NCBI RefSeq assembly: GCF_958431955.1
Contig: NZ_CAUASN010000051.1
Location: 1 to 14,806, forward strand
Reading direction: 5' to 3'
Source of the DNA: an uncultured Adlercreutzia sp.
Lineage (GTDB): Bacteria; Actinomycetota; Coriobacteriia; Coriobacteriales; Eggerthellaceae
Length of the DNA stretch: 14,806 bases
Position numbers and translations under genes: made by a program. The notes below the pieces were generated by a model, which had not been told where the DNA came from, did no database searches, and saw only the letters and a list, made by a program, of their open reading frames with translations. Of the stretch, positions 6,949-13,978 are shown piece after piece. Within the stretch, counting starts at the first letter, position 1; each line of letters opens with the position of its first letter.

Positions 6949-8292
6949 ATGAACGCGAAGAAGCGCGCGCTCACCGCCGATGAGCGCGATCTGAACCGGG
7001 CCGCCTCCGAGCTGGCCGAGACGGGCATCCCCGCCGGCGAGCAGCCCGGCCCCGACGCCTCCCGCACGCCGAGCAAGCTGCTGCTGGTGCTGGCGGCCAT
7101 GGGCCCGGGCATCATCACGGCCATGGCCGGCAACGACGCCGGCGGCATCTCCACCTACTCCACCGCCGGCGCCAGCTTCGGCTTCGGCACCTTGTGGGTC
7201 ATTCCCATCATGTGCGTGCTGCTCATCGTGGTGGAGACCACCGCCGGGCGTATGGGCGCCGTCACCGGCAAGGGCTTCGCAGCCCTCATCCGCGAGCGCT
7301 TCGGCATCCGGCTCGCGGCCTTCGCCATGCTGTCGCTGCTCGTGGGCAACGTGGCCACCACCTTCTCGGAGTTCGCCGGCATCGCGAGCGGCATGGAGAT
7401 GTTCGGCGTGTCGAAGTACATCTCAGTGCCTGTAGCGGCGCTCGCCGTGTGGCTTTTGGTGGTCGGCGGCTCCTACAAGCGGGTGCAGAACGTGTTTCTG
7501 GCCCTCTCGCTCGTGTTCCTCACCTACGTGGTGGCGGCGTTTCTCGCGGAGCCGAACTGGGGCGAGGCCATCCACGACACGGTAGTGCCCAGCGCCGTGG
7601 GCGACGTGAGCTTCATCTCGCTCGTCATCGCCATGATCGGCACCACCATCGCCCCCTGGATGATGTTCTTCACCCAGAGCAACGTGGTGGAGAAGGGCCT
7701 GACCACCAAGGACCTCTTCTCGCAGCGCGTGGACGCCGTCTCGGGCACCATCGCCGCCTGCATCGTGGCCTGGTTCATCATCGTGACCACAGGCGCGGTG
7801 CTCTTCCCTGCCGGCATCACCATCGACTCGGCGGCCGATGCGGCAGCGGCGCTTGCACCGTTTGCCGGCCCCTACGCCGAGGCGCTGTTCGCCGTGGGGC
7901 TCATCGCCGCGTCGTTTCTGGCTGCCTGCGTGCTGCCGCTGACCACGGCCTTCGTCATCTGCGAGGCCTTCGGCTGGGAAGCGGGCGTGTCGTTCAAGTG
8001 GCGCGAGGCCCCCACGTTCAAGTCCATCTTCACCTTCGTGATTGCGTTCTCGGCCATCGTGGTGCTCCTGCCCGACGTGAACCTGCTCGGCATGATGCTG
8101 ACGGCCCAGTTCGTCAACGGCGTGATTCTGCCCATCTTGCTGGCATTCATGGCCATCATCTCGGCCGACAAGCGCATCATGGGCGACTTCCGCGCCCGCC
8201 GCGTGTCGAAGGTGCTTCTGTGGGCCACGGTGGGCGTGGTGGCGGCGCTGACCGCGGTGCTGCTCGTCATGCAAGTGATGGGGCTCGCCTAG
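6949..8292 (+). CDS. NRAMP/SLC11-superfamily divalent metal transporter, NRAMP-related type
   Basis: A 447-residue integral membrane protein with a hydrophilic start (about 1-42) and about eleven hydrophobic segments. Helix 1 reads GPGIITAMAGNDAGG, aligning with the classical DPGN metal site as D63-A-G-G66, so the Asp is kept but Pro and Asn are lost. Helix 6 reads GTTIAPWMMFF (231-241), where classical members have an MPH motif, so the metal-binding Met and the His are replaced by A235 and W237. These changes point away from Mn/Fe transporters and towards NRAMP-related proteins. One of these, from Eggerthella lenta, has been described as a Mg2+ transporter. The start has GAGGTGA 6 bases upstream and lies 18 bases after the MgtE-like gene, so both share one transcript and probably one task, uptake of Mg2+ or a similar hard cation. 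Confidence 0.85.
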   Translation: MNAKKRALTADERDLNRAASELAETGIPAGEQPGPDASRTPSKLLLVLAAMGPGIITAMAGNDAGGISTYSTAGASFGFGTLWVIPIMCVLLIVVETTAGRMGAVTGKGFAALIRERFGIRLAAFAMLSLLVGNVATTFSEFAGIASGMEMFGVSKYISVPVAALAVWLLVVGGSYKRVQNVFLALSLVFLTYVVAAFLAEPNWGEAIHDTVVPSAVGDVSFISLVIAMIGTTIAPWMMFFTQSNVVEKGLTTKDLFSQRVDAVSGTIAACIVAWFIIVTTGAVLFPAGITIDSAADAAAALAPFAGPYAEALFAVGLIAASFLAACVLPLTTAFVICEAFGWEAGVSFKWREAPTFKSIFTFVIAFSAIVVLLPDVNLLGMMLTAQFVNGVILPILLAFMAIISADKRIMGDFRARRVSKVLLWATVGVVAALTAVLLVMQVMGLA

Positions 8293-8651
8293 GATTACCC
8301 GAAGCCTCTCAGGGCCACGCGGACGGCACAGCGGCGGCCATCGGCGTGCCGCCAAGCGCCCGCGCGCACCTCGCCGGGAGCGCCTGGCGGCAGCTCGCGC
8401 GCCCACACCCCTTTCACCTGCGAAATCGGCGGCGAATTTAACGTGGCGGCAACGTATGCGAATCGGTGCGCTCATCGTTTGGTACAACCCTTGTATTAAC
8501 GCGCCGCCCATGGCTAAACTGCAAGTGTCGGAAGGCAAGAAGACCGCTTTTCGGCACACCTGGGGTGACGCGCACCGGCGGTTCGTCGGATGCGGCCGTC
8601 GATGTAGCACACGCTGCAGACCCCAAGGTGTCGACCCGTTAGGAGGCTGCA
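8293..8651. other. 359-base intergenic region between NRAMP-like gene and rrf2-type regulator
   Basis: No supported gene is present. A GC hairpin GGCGGC (8333-8338) / GCCGCC (8348-8353) lies 40 bases after the transporter stop, but no T-tract follows. The right half holds the small palindrome described separately and presumably the regulator's promoter, whose boxes I cannot assign with confidence (TATTAA at 8494-8499 is one candidate -10). Confidence 0.4.
8483..8495. promoter_or_regulatory. inverted repeat upstream of rrf2-type gene, candidate operator
   Basis: TACAA-CCC-TTGTA is a perfect 5-3-5 inverted repeat in an AT-richer patch about 155 bases before the regulator start and next to TATTAA. 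Rrf2 proteins often repress their own genes from such sites. This link is inferred. Confidence 0.3.
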
Positions 8652-9137
8652 GTGCAACTCAAAGCATCAACCGATTATGGACTGCGTGCCGTTTTGTATC
8701 TGGCCGCGCAGGGCCAAACCTGCTCGTCGAAGGATATCGCCCAGGACATGTCCATCCCCCGCGACTATCTCATCCAGCTCGCGCAGCTGCTGCGCAACGC
8801 CGGCATCATCGAGGCGCGCCCGGGCAAGCACGGCGGCTACCGCCTGGCCAAGGAGCCCTCGAAGATCACCCTTTTGCAAGTGGTGAACGCGCTGGACGAC
8901 GACGCCAAGGACACCACCCGCGCCCGCCGCAAGGATCGCGCCGGCGCCCCCATGGTCCAGGGCATCAAGCGTGCCTACGACCTGGTGCTCGACGGCTACG
9001 ACGCCTACTTCGACAGCATCACGCTCGAGATGCTGCTCGATTGCTCGCGCGACGAGAAGATGGGCAAGGAGTTCTTGGCCGGGCGCCTCATCGCCGAGAG
9101 CCAGCGCCTGCTCGCCGAGGCCGCGGCCGTGGCCTAG
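8652..9137 (+). CDS. Rrf2-family transcriptional regulator lacking the Fe-S cysteines
   Basis: A 161-residue protein beginning MQLKASTDYGLRAVLYLAAQ, the hallmark start of Rrf2 winged-helix regulators. The recognition region is SSKDIAQDMSIPRDYLIQLA and the wing is GKHGGYRLA (58-66). IscR, NsrR and similar members use three clustered Cys at about 92-106 to bind an iron-sulfur cluster. Here that stretch (DDDAKDTTRARRKDRAGAP) has none, and the only Cys are C24 and C131. It therefore probably senses something else through its long C-terminal helix region. The GTG start is set by AGGAGG at 8641-8646, 5 bases upstream. It could control itself, the upstream transport operon or distant genes. The signal is unknown. 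Confidence 0.88.
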   Translation: MQLKASTDYGLRAVLYLAAQGQTCSSKDIAQDMSIPRDYLIQLAQLLRNAGIIEARPGKHGGYRLAKEPSKITLLQVVNALDDDAKDTTRARRKDRAGAPMVQGIKRAYDLVLDGYDAYFDSITLEMLLDCSRDEKMGKEFLAGRLIAESQRLLAEAAAVA

Positions 9138-9166
9138 CGACCGTGCCGCTTCCGTAATCAACCACA

Positions 9167-9195
9167 GAAAAAGCCCCCGCACAGGGGGCTTTTTC
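9167..9195. terminator. bidirectional terminator between rrf2-type gene and nhaC
   Basis: GAAAAAGCCCCC (9167-9178) and GGGGGCTTTTTC (9184-9195) form a perfect 12-bp stem with loop GCACA and T runs on both strands. It ends the rightward regulator transcript and the leftward antiporter transcript. Confidence 0.9.
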
Positions 9196-9266
9196 ACGGT
9201 TTGGAGCAGTGTCGGGAACGCAGGGCGGCAACAGGTTCGCCAGCCGCCGGCCGCAGCGCGCAGGCC

Positions 9267-10925
9267 CTATTCGGCCTTCGCGGCCTTGGCGGCCCTTCCC
9301 GCCTCCATCTTCGTAAGCACCAGCACGGCCGCCACGATGAGCACCACGCCGAGCGCGAGCGAGATCCACGGCGTCTTGGTGATGCCGGCGATGATGTAGC
9401 CCACGAAGCACACGACCATGACGAGCGTGGCGTAGGGAATCTGCGTGGCCACGTGGCGCAGGTGGTTGCACTTCGCGCCGGCCGACGAGAGGATGGTGGT
9501 ATCCGAGATGGGCGAGATGTGGTCGCCGTACACCGCACCGGCCAGCGCCGAGCCCACGGCCACGAGGAACAGCGGATCGCCGGCCGCGAACACGCCGATG
9601 ATGATGGGCAGGATGAGCGCGATAGTGCCCCAGCTCGTGCCCATGGCAAACCCGATGAAGGCCGCCACCAGGAAGATGACCGCGGGCAGCAGGTCGAGTC
9701 CCACGCCCAGGCCGTTCAGGAAGCCGGACACGAACTCGCCGGTGCCCAGCAGATAGCGGCAGCAGCCGCCGAGCGACCAGGCCAGCACGAGGATCATGAT
9801 GGCGCCGATCATGGAGCGCACGCCCTCGGACATGGCCTCCACGAAACCGCCGAGGTTCATGAGCTTGCGCGGCAGGAACATGGCCGCCGCCACGCACAGC
9901 GCCACCACCGCGCCGATGCACAGGCCCATGACCGGGTTCTCGCCCACGGCCGTGGCGAAGTCGACGCCGCTGAAGAAGCCGCCCATGTACATCATGCCCA
10001 GGATGGAGAACACGATGAGCACGAGGATGGGCACGATGAGATCCCAAATGGTGCCGCGCTCGGAGATGTTCAGGCCCTTGTACTCCTCGATGGCGCCCGC
10101 TGCGGCATCGTCGATATCGCCCTCCTCGGTCACCACTGTGGGGATGTTCGGCGCGCCTTCCAGATCGACCTGGGCCTTGTCGGCAATGCGCGCGAGCGAG
10201 ACGGCCTCGAGCGCCGAGCCCTCGGCCGGGATGCGCCCGTCGGCCTCGGCCTGGGCCGCCGCCATGGGACCGAAGTCCTTCTGCAAAAACAGCATGAAGA
10301 ACACGAAGAAGATGGTGAGCAGCGCGTAGAAGTTGTAGGGAATGGAGGCCACGAAGGTGTTGAAGCCGTCCTCGCCCATGTAGCCGCCCACGGCCACCGC
10401 CCACGAGGACACCGGCGCGATGATGCAGACCGGCGCGGCCGTGGAGTCGATGATCCAGGCGAGCTTCTCATGGCTGACGCGGAACTTGTCGGTCACGGGG
10501 CGCATGACCGCGCCCACGGTGAGGCAGTTGAAGTAGTCGTCCACGAAGATGATGATGCCCAGAAGCGCCGTGAGGATGGAGGCCGCGCGGGCGTTCTTCA
10601 CGTGGGTGGTCACCCACTCCGCGTAGGCGCGGGAGCCGCCGGCCGTGGCTATGACCACGGTGAGTGCCCCCAATAATGCAAGGAACAGCAAAAGCGCCCC
10701 GTTGCCGGCAATTTGCTCGGCCATCATCTGGGGCACCATGGTGAACGCGGCCACCAGCTGCTCGCCGCCGGCGCCGTTCAGGGTGAACTGGTAAATGACC
10801 ATGCCCGTGAACACGCCCACCGTCAGCGAGGAGTACACCTCCTTGGTGATGAGGGCCAAAGCCAGCGCCAGAATCGGCGGCACGATAGACCACAGCCCCG
10901 TGGCGATGAGATCGAATCCTTCCAT
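9267..10925 (-). CDS. nhaC: NhaC-family Na+/H+ antiporter
   Basis: A 552-residue polytopic membrane protein of the NhaC antiporter family, expected to exchange external H+ for internal Na+ or a related solute. Motifs include FVDDYFNCLTVG (127-138), GTSWGT (429-434) and GDHISPISDTT (467-477), which match the conserved DDY and SP.SDTT signatures. About 11-13 hydrophobic segments are interrupted by a long acidic hydrophilic loop (about 217-290). The C-terminus is basic (KMEAGRAAKAAKAE). ATG 10925 is chosen because AGGAG lies 4 bases upstream and the protein begins at the first membrane segment. An upstream extension of 50 residues has no such support. The gene is monocistronic, flanked by terminators on both sides. 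Family members can also carry malate/lactate or other organic acids, so the substrate is not certain. Confidence 0.85.
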   Translation of the reverse strand: MEGFDLIATGLWSIVPPILALALALITKEVYSSLTVGVFTGMVIYQFTLNGAGGEQLVAAFTMVPQMMAEQIAGNGALLLFLALLGALTVVIATAGGSRAYAEWVTTHVKNARAASILTALLGIIIFVDDYFNCLTVGAVMRPVTDKFRVSHEKLAWIIDSTAAPVCIIAPVSSWAVAVGGYMGEDGFNTFVASIPYNFYALLTIFFVFFMLFLQKDFGPMAAAQAEADGRIPAEGSALEAVSLARIADKAQVDLEGAPNIPTVVTEEGDIDDAAAGAIEEYKGLNISERGTIWDLIVPILVLIVFSILGMMYMGGFFSGVDFATAVGENPVMGLCIGAVVALCVAAAMFLPRKLMNLGGFVEAMSEGVRSMIGAIMILVLAWSLGGCCRYLLGTGEFVSGFLNGLGVGLDLLPAVIFLVAAFIGFAMGTSWGTIALILPIIIGVFAAGDPLFLVAVGSALAGAVYGDHISPISDTTILSSAGAKCNHLRHVATQIPYATLVMVVCFVGYIIAGITKTPWISLALGVVLIVAAVLVLTKMEAGRAAKAAKAE

Positions 10926-10972
10926 AACGCTCCTTCCGCTGGCGCCCTTCCCCACTTCCCCCGGACGCTCGG

Positions 10973-10995
10973 TATGACAGATGGTCATAAGTATA
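10973..10995 (-). promoter_or_regulatory. -10 box and overlapping palindrome upstream of nhaC
   Basis: On the minus strand TATACT (revcomp of 10990-10995) is a good -10 box. Directly downstream, TATGAC-N5-GTCATA (10973-10978 / 10984-10989) is a perfect 6-5-6 inverted repeat covering the expected transcription start. That placement fits a repressor operator. The -35 region is poor and the cognate regulator is unknown. Confidence 0.45.
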
Positions 10996-11031
10996 TCCGA
11001 GTTGGTAAGGGAAAAGGGCCGCAGAGCGCGT

Positions 11032-11063
11032 AAAAAGCGCCGGGTCCGCGGGCTCGGCGCTTT
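11032..11063 (-). terminator. intrinsic terminator after hypA
   Basis: AAAGCGCCG (minus strand, from 11063) pairs with CGGCGCTTT (ending 11034), followed by further T to 11032. It lies 25 bases beyond the hypA stop and separates it from nhaC. Confidence 0.8.
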
Positions 11064-11087
11064 CAGGGAGGGCAAAACAGGCGGCCA

Positions 11088-11450
11088 TTACATTCGCGGA
11101 ATGGCCTCTATCTTGTTGATGCAGAGCTCGTTTCCGCTTATGAGCGCGTAATCGCGGTCAGCTCCGCATCCGAGGCAGGTCTGTGAGAAGCGATCCTTGA
11201 AGTCGAGGCGGAATTCCTCGCCGCACCGATTGCAACGCACTCGGTAGGGCACCGTGCTGATGACAACATGCGCATTCTCGGCCACCGTGCCGCGGGCAAG
11301 AAACTGAAAGAGGCTCTCGAACAGGTCGATGACGATATCGCGCCCCTCCCCCACGTCAAGATGCACGGCCGTCACCTCGGCCGCGCCGGCGGCCTCGGCC
11401 TCCTCGACCACCACTTCCATGATGCTGCGTACCAGCGCCATCTCGTGCAT
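11088..11450 (-). CDS. hypA: [NiFe]-hydrogenase nickel incorporation protein HypA
   Basis: HypA passes nickel, with HypB, to [NiFe]-hydrogenase precursors in the cytoplasm. The 120-residue protein starts MHEMALVRSIM, giving the conserved nickel-binding H2 next to E3. The zinc site is two CxxC pairs, C73-C76 and C92-C95. There is an additional C110 near the end. AGGAGG lies 5 bases before ATG 11450, and this start puts His at position 2 as required. An ATG eight codons upstream would bury it. No hypB, other hyp gene or hydrogenase subunit is in the window. The preceding gene on this strand is the exported iron-sulfur protein, 137 bases away with a hairpin between. Confidence 0.92.
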   Translation of the reverse strand: MHEMALVRSIMEVVVEEAEAAGAAEVTAVHLDVGEGRDIVIDLFESLFQFLARGTVAENAHVVISTVPYRVRCNRCGEEFRLDFKDRFSQTCLGCGADRDYALISGNELCINKIEAIPRM

Positions 11451-11501
11451 AGTCCCCTCCTCGCCTTTCGCCACGATCTCGCCGGAACGTCCGCGGAAAC
11501 G

Positions 11502-11535
11502 ATGGCGGGACGCCGACGACGCGACGCCCCGCCAT
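11502..11535 (-). terminator. long GC stem-loop between the iron-sulfur gene and hypA
   Basis: ATGGCGGG and CCCGCCAT pair perfectly, and the stem continues inward to about 14 bp with two wobbles and a 6-base loop. On the minus strand it is followed by CGTTTCC only, so it may be a partial terminator that lets some transcript reach hypA. Confidence 0.5.
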
Positions 11536-11587
11536 TAGAGATGCCTCCCAGCGAACTGCTCCGCCAGAATTCCGCCTTCTTAGCCGC

Positions 11588-13066
11588 TTAGGCCTCGGGC
11601 GCCGGGGCGGCCGCCAACTCGCCGCCAGTGAAGTCGACCAACTGGCCACGCGCAACGCGGTCCTTGGCGAAATAGCGATTGCAGTCAACGTAATCCTCGG
11701 GCAGGTCGGGGTAGTCCTCCGTCGCCGAAAGGATGCGAGCCCCAGCCGGACAAATGGGCACACACTGGCCGCAGCGGACGCACGCGTCGTCCATCACGCA
11801 CAACCCGTCATCGCCGAAGGTGATAGAGTGCATGGGGCAGCGCTCGATGCACTTACCGCACTTGATGCAGGCGTCGCCATCATAGTTGAGGGTATAAGCG
11901 CTGAAGTACTTGCGCTGGTCGCCTGCGCCGTTCTGACCCCGCCACGCCATAAGGTTACCGCAGCTTTCGGAATGGCAGCAGCAGATGATGTCGGCGTTCT
12001 TCGCGCAGATGGACTCCACCACCATGCCCTTGTCGATGATGTCCTCGACGATCTCGATGGCCTCCTCCTGGGTGATCTGCTCGCCGATGCCCGTCTCCAT
12101 GAAGTACTCGGCCATGTCGCCCAGCGACAGGCACGTGCGATGCGGGTGCTCGTCGGGATGCGGAACGCCCAGGGCATCCCACTGCGTACGGCACTGGCAG
12201 GGAGACACCGTGATGTTCTTGTTGCGCTTGATAAGGGCGCGCCAGTCCTGATAAGGCTGCAGCTCGTCCTCGGCCACCACGTCCACGCTGATGGGATAGG
12301 TTCGGAACAGCGGGAAGGTGCTGCCACTCTCACCGTTGGGATCCATGCCACGAATGCCCTGGATATCGAACTCGGTCACCGCACCCTCGATGCCGGAGTA
12401 GTAGGCCTTCAGCTCGTTAAACTCCCAGAATCCGTTGATATAGGGGATGAGCGCATAATGGGGAAGACCGCCGCGATTGGTGCGCCAAATGAGGTTGCGA
12501 TCAGCCTGGTCGTCGAGAATCTGCTGGCACTTCTCCTCGTCCCAGCCGGTGTTGGCCTTGTAGTCGCCGGCAGTGAACATGCGGTGCAGCGGCATCTTCA
12601 GATAGTTCTCGGCATCTTCCTCAGACCATAGGTACATGATCATCTGGTAGCCGGTCTCATCCGGAATGGAGCCGATGCCCTGGCCAATGCGGTTGATGCG
12701 GTTGCGCAACTTCACGAACACGGCGGGAATGACAGTGCCGTCGGGGCAGATGGCGTCGGTCACCTCCTCGGTCTCGGCCATAACCTGCTCCATGAGGCTA
12801 TCGCTCTTGGAGGGGTCAACCCAATTGCCAAAAGATGACGACAGGCCCTCCTGCGAAGCCTCCGGCGCACCGGTTCCAGCCAGCGCATCGGCATCCGCCG
12901 TGCCGGCCACTGTCGGAGCATTCTGGGCGCCATTGCATCCGGCGAGAAGCATGGCCAACGGAAACGCGCCCATGCCCACCGCGGCCACCCCCTTCAGGAA
13001 ATCGCGACGGCGCACGCCATTGGGCATGATCTCGTCGTTCAGAGCCTCCAGTTCTTCCTTGTTCAT
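11588..13066 (-). CDS. Tat-exported, lipobox-bearing 2[4Fe-4S] ferredoxin-like electron-transfer protein
   Basis: A 492-residue protein. RRRDF (19-23), a hydrophobic stretch and a lipobox LAGC (41-44) indicate Tat export and a lipid anchor on C44. A low-complexity linker follows (50-75). Residues about 185-220 (WRTNRGGLPHYALIPYINGF) resemble the winged-helix-like part of cytosolic 4Fe-4S proteins. A Cys cluster follows: CQC (290-292), C312, C354, CCC (362-364) and C369, probably one more metal cluster. The C-terminus has two classical ferredoxin motifs, C400-C403-C406-C410 and C429-C432-C435-C439. AGGAGG lies 6 bases before ATG 13066. Likely role: electron carrier or subunit of an extracytoplasmic redox system. 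No catalytic partner is adjacent. The divergent TetR gene suggests ligand-controlled expression. Confidence 0.82.
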   Translation of the reverse strand: MNKEELEALNDEIMPNGVRRRDFLKGVAAVGMGAFPLAMLLAGCNGAQNAPTVAGTADADALAGTGAPEASQEGLSSSFGNWVDPSKSDSLMEQVMAETEEVTDAICPDGTVIPAVFVKLRNRINRIGQGIGSIPDETGYQMIMYLWSEEDAENYLKMPLHRMFTAGDYKANTGWDEEKCQQILDDQADRNLIWRTNRGGLPHYALIPYINGFWEFNELKAYYSGIEGAVTEFDIQGIRGMDPNGESGSTFPLFRTYPISVDVVAEDELQPYQDWRALIKRNKNITVSPCQCRTQWDALGVPHPDEHPHRTCLSLGDMAEYFMETGIGEQITQEEAIEIVEDIIDKGMVVESICAKNADIICCCHSESCGNLMAWRGQNGAGDQRKYFSAYTLNYDGDACIKCGKCIERCPMHSITFGDDGLCVMDDACVRCGQCVPICPAGARILSATEDYPDLPEDYVDCNRYFAKDRVARGQLVDFTGGELAAAPAPEA

Positions 13067-13122
13067 GGGAATCCTCCTTTTCCTCCATAAGCGCCCTCCC
13101 CTTGTTTGCCAGGCGCGATAGC

Positions 13123-13155
13123 CGCATTGTACGTACTCGAAAATGCGAGCATCAA
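13123..13155 (-). promoter_or_regulatory. promoter of the iron-sulfur lipoprotein gene with overlapping palindromes
   Basis: Minus strand: TTGATG (revcomp of 13150-13155), an 18-base spacer, then TACAAT (revcomp of 13126-13131). The 8-bp palindrome GTACGTAC (13129-13136) overlaps the -10 box, and CGCATT (13123-13128) / AATGCG (13142-13147) form arms around it. This is where a TetR-type repressor would be expected to sit. Confidence 0.6.
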
Positions 13156-13187
13156 TAGACATTTCATCCCCGATTGTCTAGGAAGCA

Positions 13188-13214
13188 GCCTTATTTGCCT
13201 GCACGGCATAAGGC
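13188..13214. promoter_or_regulatory. inverted repeat upstream of tetR-family gene, candidate autoregulatory operator
   Basis: GCCTTA (13188-13193) pairs with TAAGGC (13209-13214) and TGCC (13196-13199) with GGCA (13205-13208), with one 2-base bulge. It ends 10 bases before a TATACT -10 box (13225-13230) of the plus-strand regulator gene and so covers its -35 region. Confidence 0.5.
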
Positions 13215-13224
13215 CAGCTTACTC

Positions 13225-13230
13225 TATACT
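13225..13230 (+). promoter_or_regulatory. -10 box of the TetR-family gene
   Basis: TATACT matches five of six consensus bases and lies 39 bases before the chosen GTG start. No clear -35 is found at 16-18 bases upstream. Confidence 0.45.
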
Positions 13231-13269
13231 TTAGCCGGAGGAAAAAGGGTATCGGGAGGCAGGACACTC

Positions 13270-13833
13270 GTGGAGGAGCAAGGGGCCACATCGGCAAAGA
13301 GGCGCTATGTCGAGGCGCTCTTCAAGCTATGCGAGACAAAGTCCATCAACAAGATTACCGTCGCTGACGTCCTTCGAGAGACACGCACGGCACGCCAGAC
13401 CTTTTACAACAACTTCCGCGATATCAACGATCTGATCGCCTATGTGTTTGTGTACCACTTTGAGGAGAACTACGATATCTTCAACACCCGGGAAGGATCA
13501 TTCAAATCCCTCGATTTCGCCCGCGAGCACAAGGCGTTCTTCAGTCAGCTACCCCAGCATCGTGGGCAGAACAACTTTCATGAGACCCATGTTCGCATGC
13601 TGAAAAGCGGTTATTACAAGCTTGTGTTCCACACTGATGAACCCCCTGCCGACGATCCCCGCAAAGCGTTCATCGACGCCTATGTGTACAGCTGCACGAA
13701 TCTCTTTATGGATTGGTGCGCCAGCGGCATGACCGCGCCAGCCGACGAGGTGCTCGTCGACGTGTATTGGGACACGAAGCCCGACTTCATCCCCATAATC
13801 GTTCCGCCCTGCTCCATGACAAACGAGATCTAG
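13270..13833 (+). CDS. TetR/AcrR-family transcriptional regulator
   Basis: A 187-residue protein with an N-terminal TetR DNA-binding domain: ALFKLCETKSINKITVADVL, then RTARQTFYNNFRDINDLIAY (HTH about 28-60, with the TetR-typical TFYNNF turn). The rest is a helical ligand/dimer domain of no recognised subclass, with aromatic and Cys residues (C142, C150, C181). The start chosen is GTG 13270, with AGGA 5 bases upstream. The frame also extends up to a TTG at 13174, but that would run through the TATACT box and the inverted repeat and has no ribosome site. It is divergent from the iron-sulfur lipoprotein gene with about 200 bases and two candidate operators between them, so it probably controls that gene and itself. 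Confidence 0.85.
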   Translation: MEEQGATSAKRRYVEALFKLCETKSINKITVADVLRETRTARQTFYNNFRDINDLIAYVFVYHFEENYDIFNTREGSFKSLDFAREHKAFFSQLPQHRGQNNFHETHVRMLKSGYYKLVFHTDEPPADDPRKAFIDAYVYSCTNLFMDWCASGMTAPADEVLVDVYWDTKPDFIPIIVPPCSMTNEI

Positions 13834-13924
13834 AAAGGGAGCGTTGAGCCATCTGTCTGGCACCGCGCGCCGGGCCCGCCATCGAACCCGCGCGCTTCCC
13901 CTCCAGCACTGGCCGCCGACAGCA

Positions 13925-13970
13925 GGAACGCCGAGTCCGCAGACCCGGCGTTCCTCACGGGAAGATTTTT
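13925..13970. terminator. stem-loop between convergent TetR-family and symporter genes
   Basis: GGAACGCCG (13925-13933) and CGGCGTTCC (13946-13954) pair perfectly, with an inner GTC/GAC. ATTTTT occurs only 11 bases after the stem on the plus strand and none on the minus strand, so strength is uncertain. Confidence 0.5.
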
Positions 13971-13978
13971 ACCGGCCG

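Noticed and set aside
5563..6960. MgtE-like gene as a frameshifted full-length MgtE
   Set aside because: The frame ends with a normal stop after one membrane helix, and what follows is an NRAMP-type protein with its own ribosome site, not remnants of the MgtE channel.
9201..10676. Plus-strand open frame of 491 codons across nhaC
   Set aside because: Shadow of the antiporter, with His/Asp/Gly-rich composition, no motif, and it starts next to a bidirectional terminator.
13174..13269. N-terminal extension of the TetR-family protein from a TTG at 13174
   Set aside because: It would translate through the probable promoter and operator, lacks a ribosome site, and TetR domains start near the GTG at 13270.
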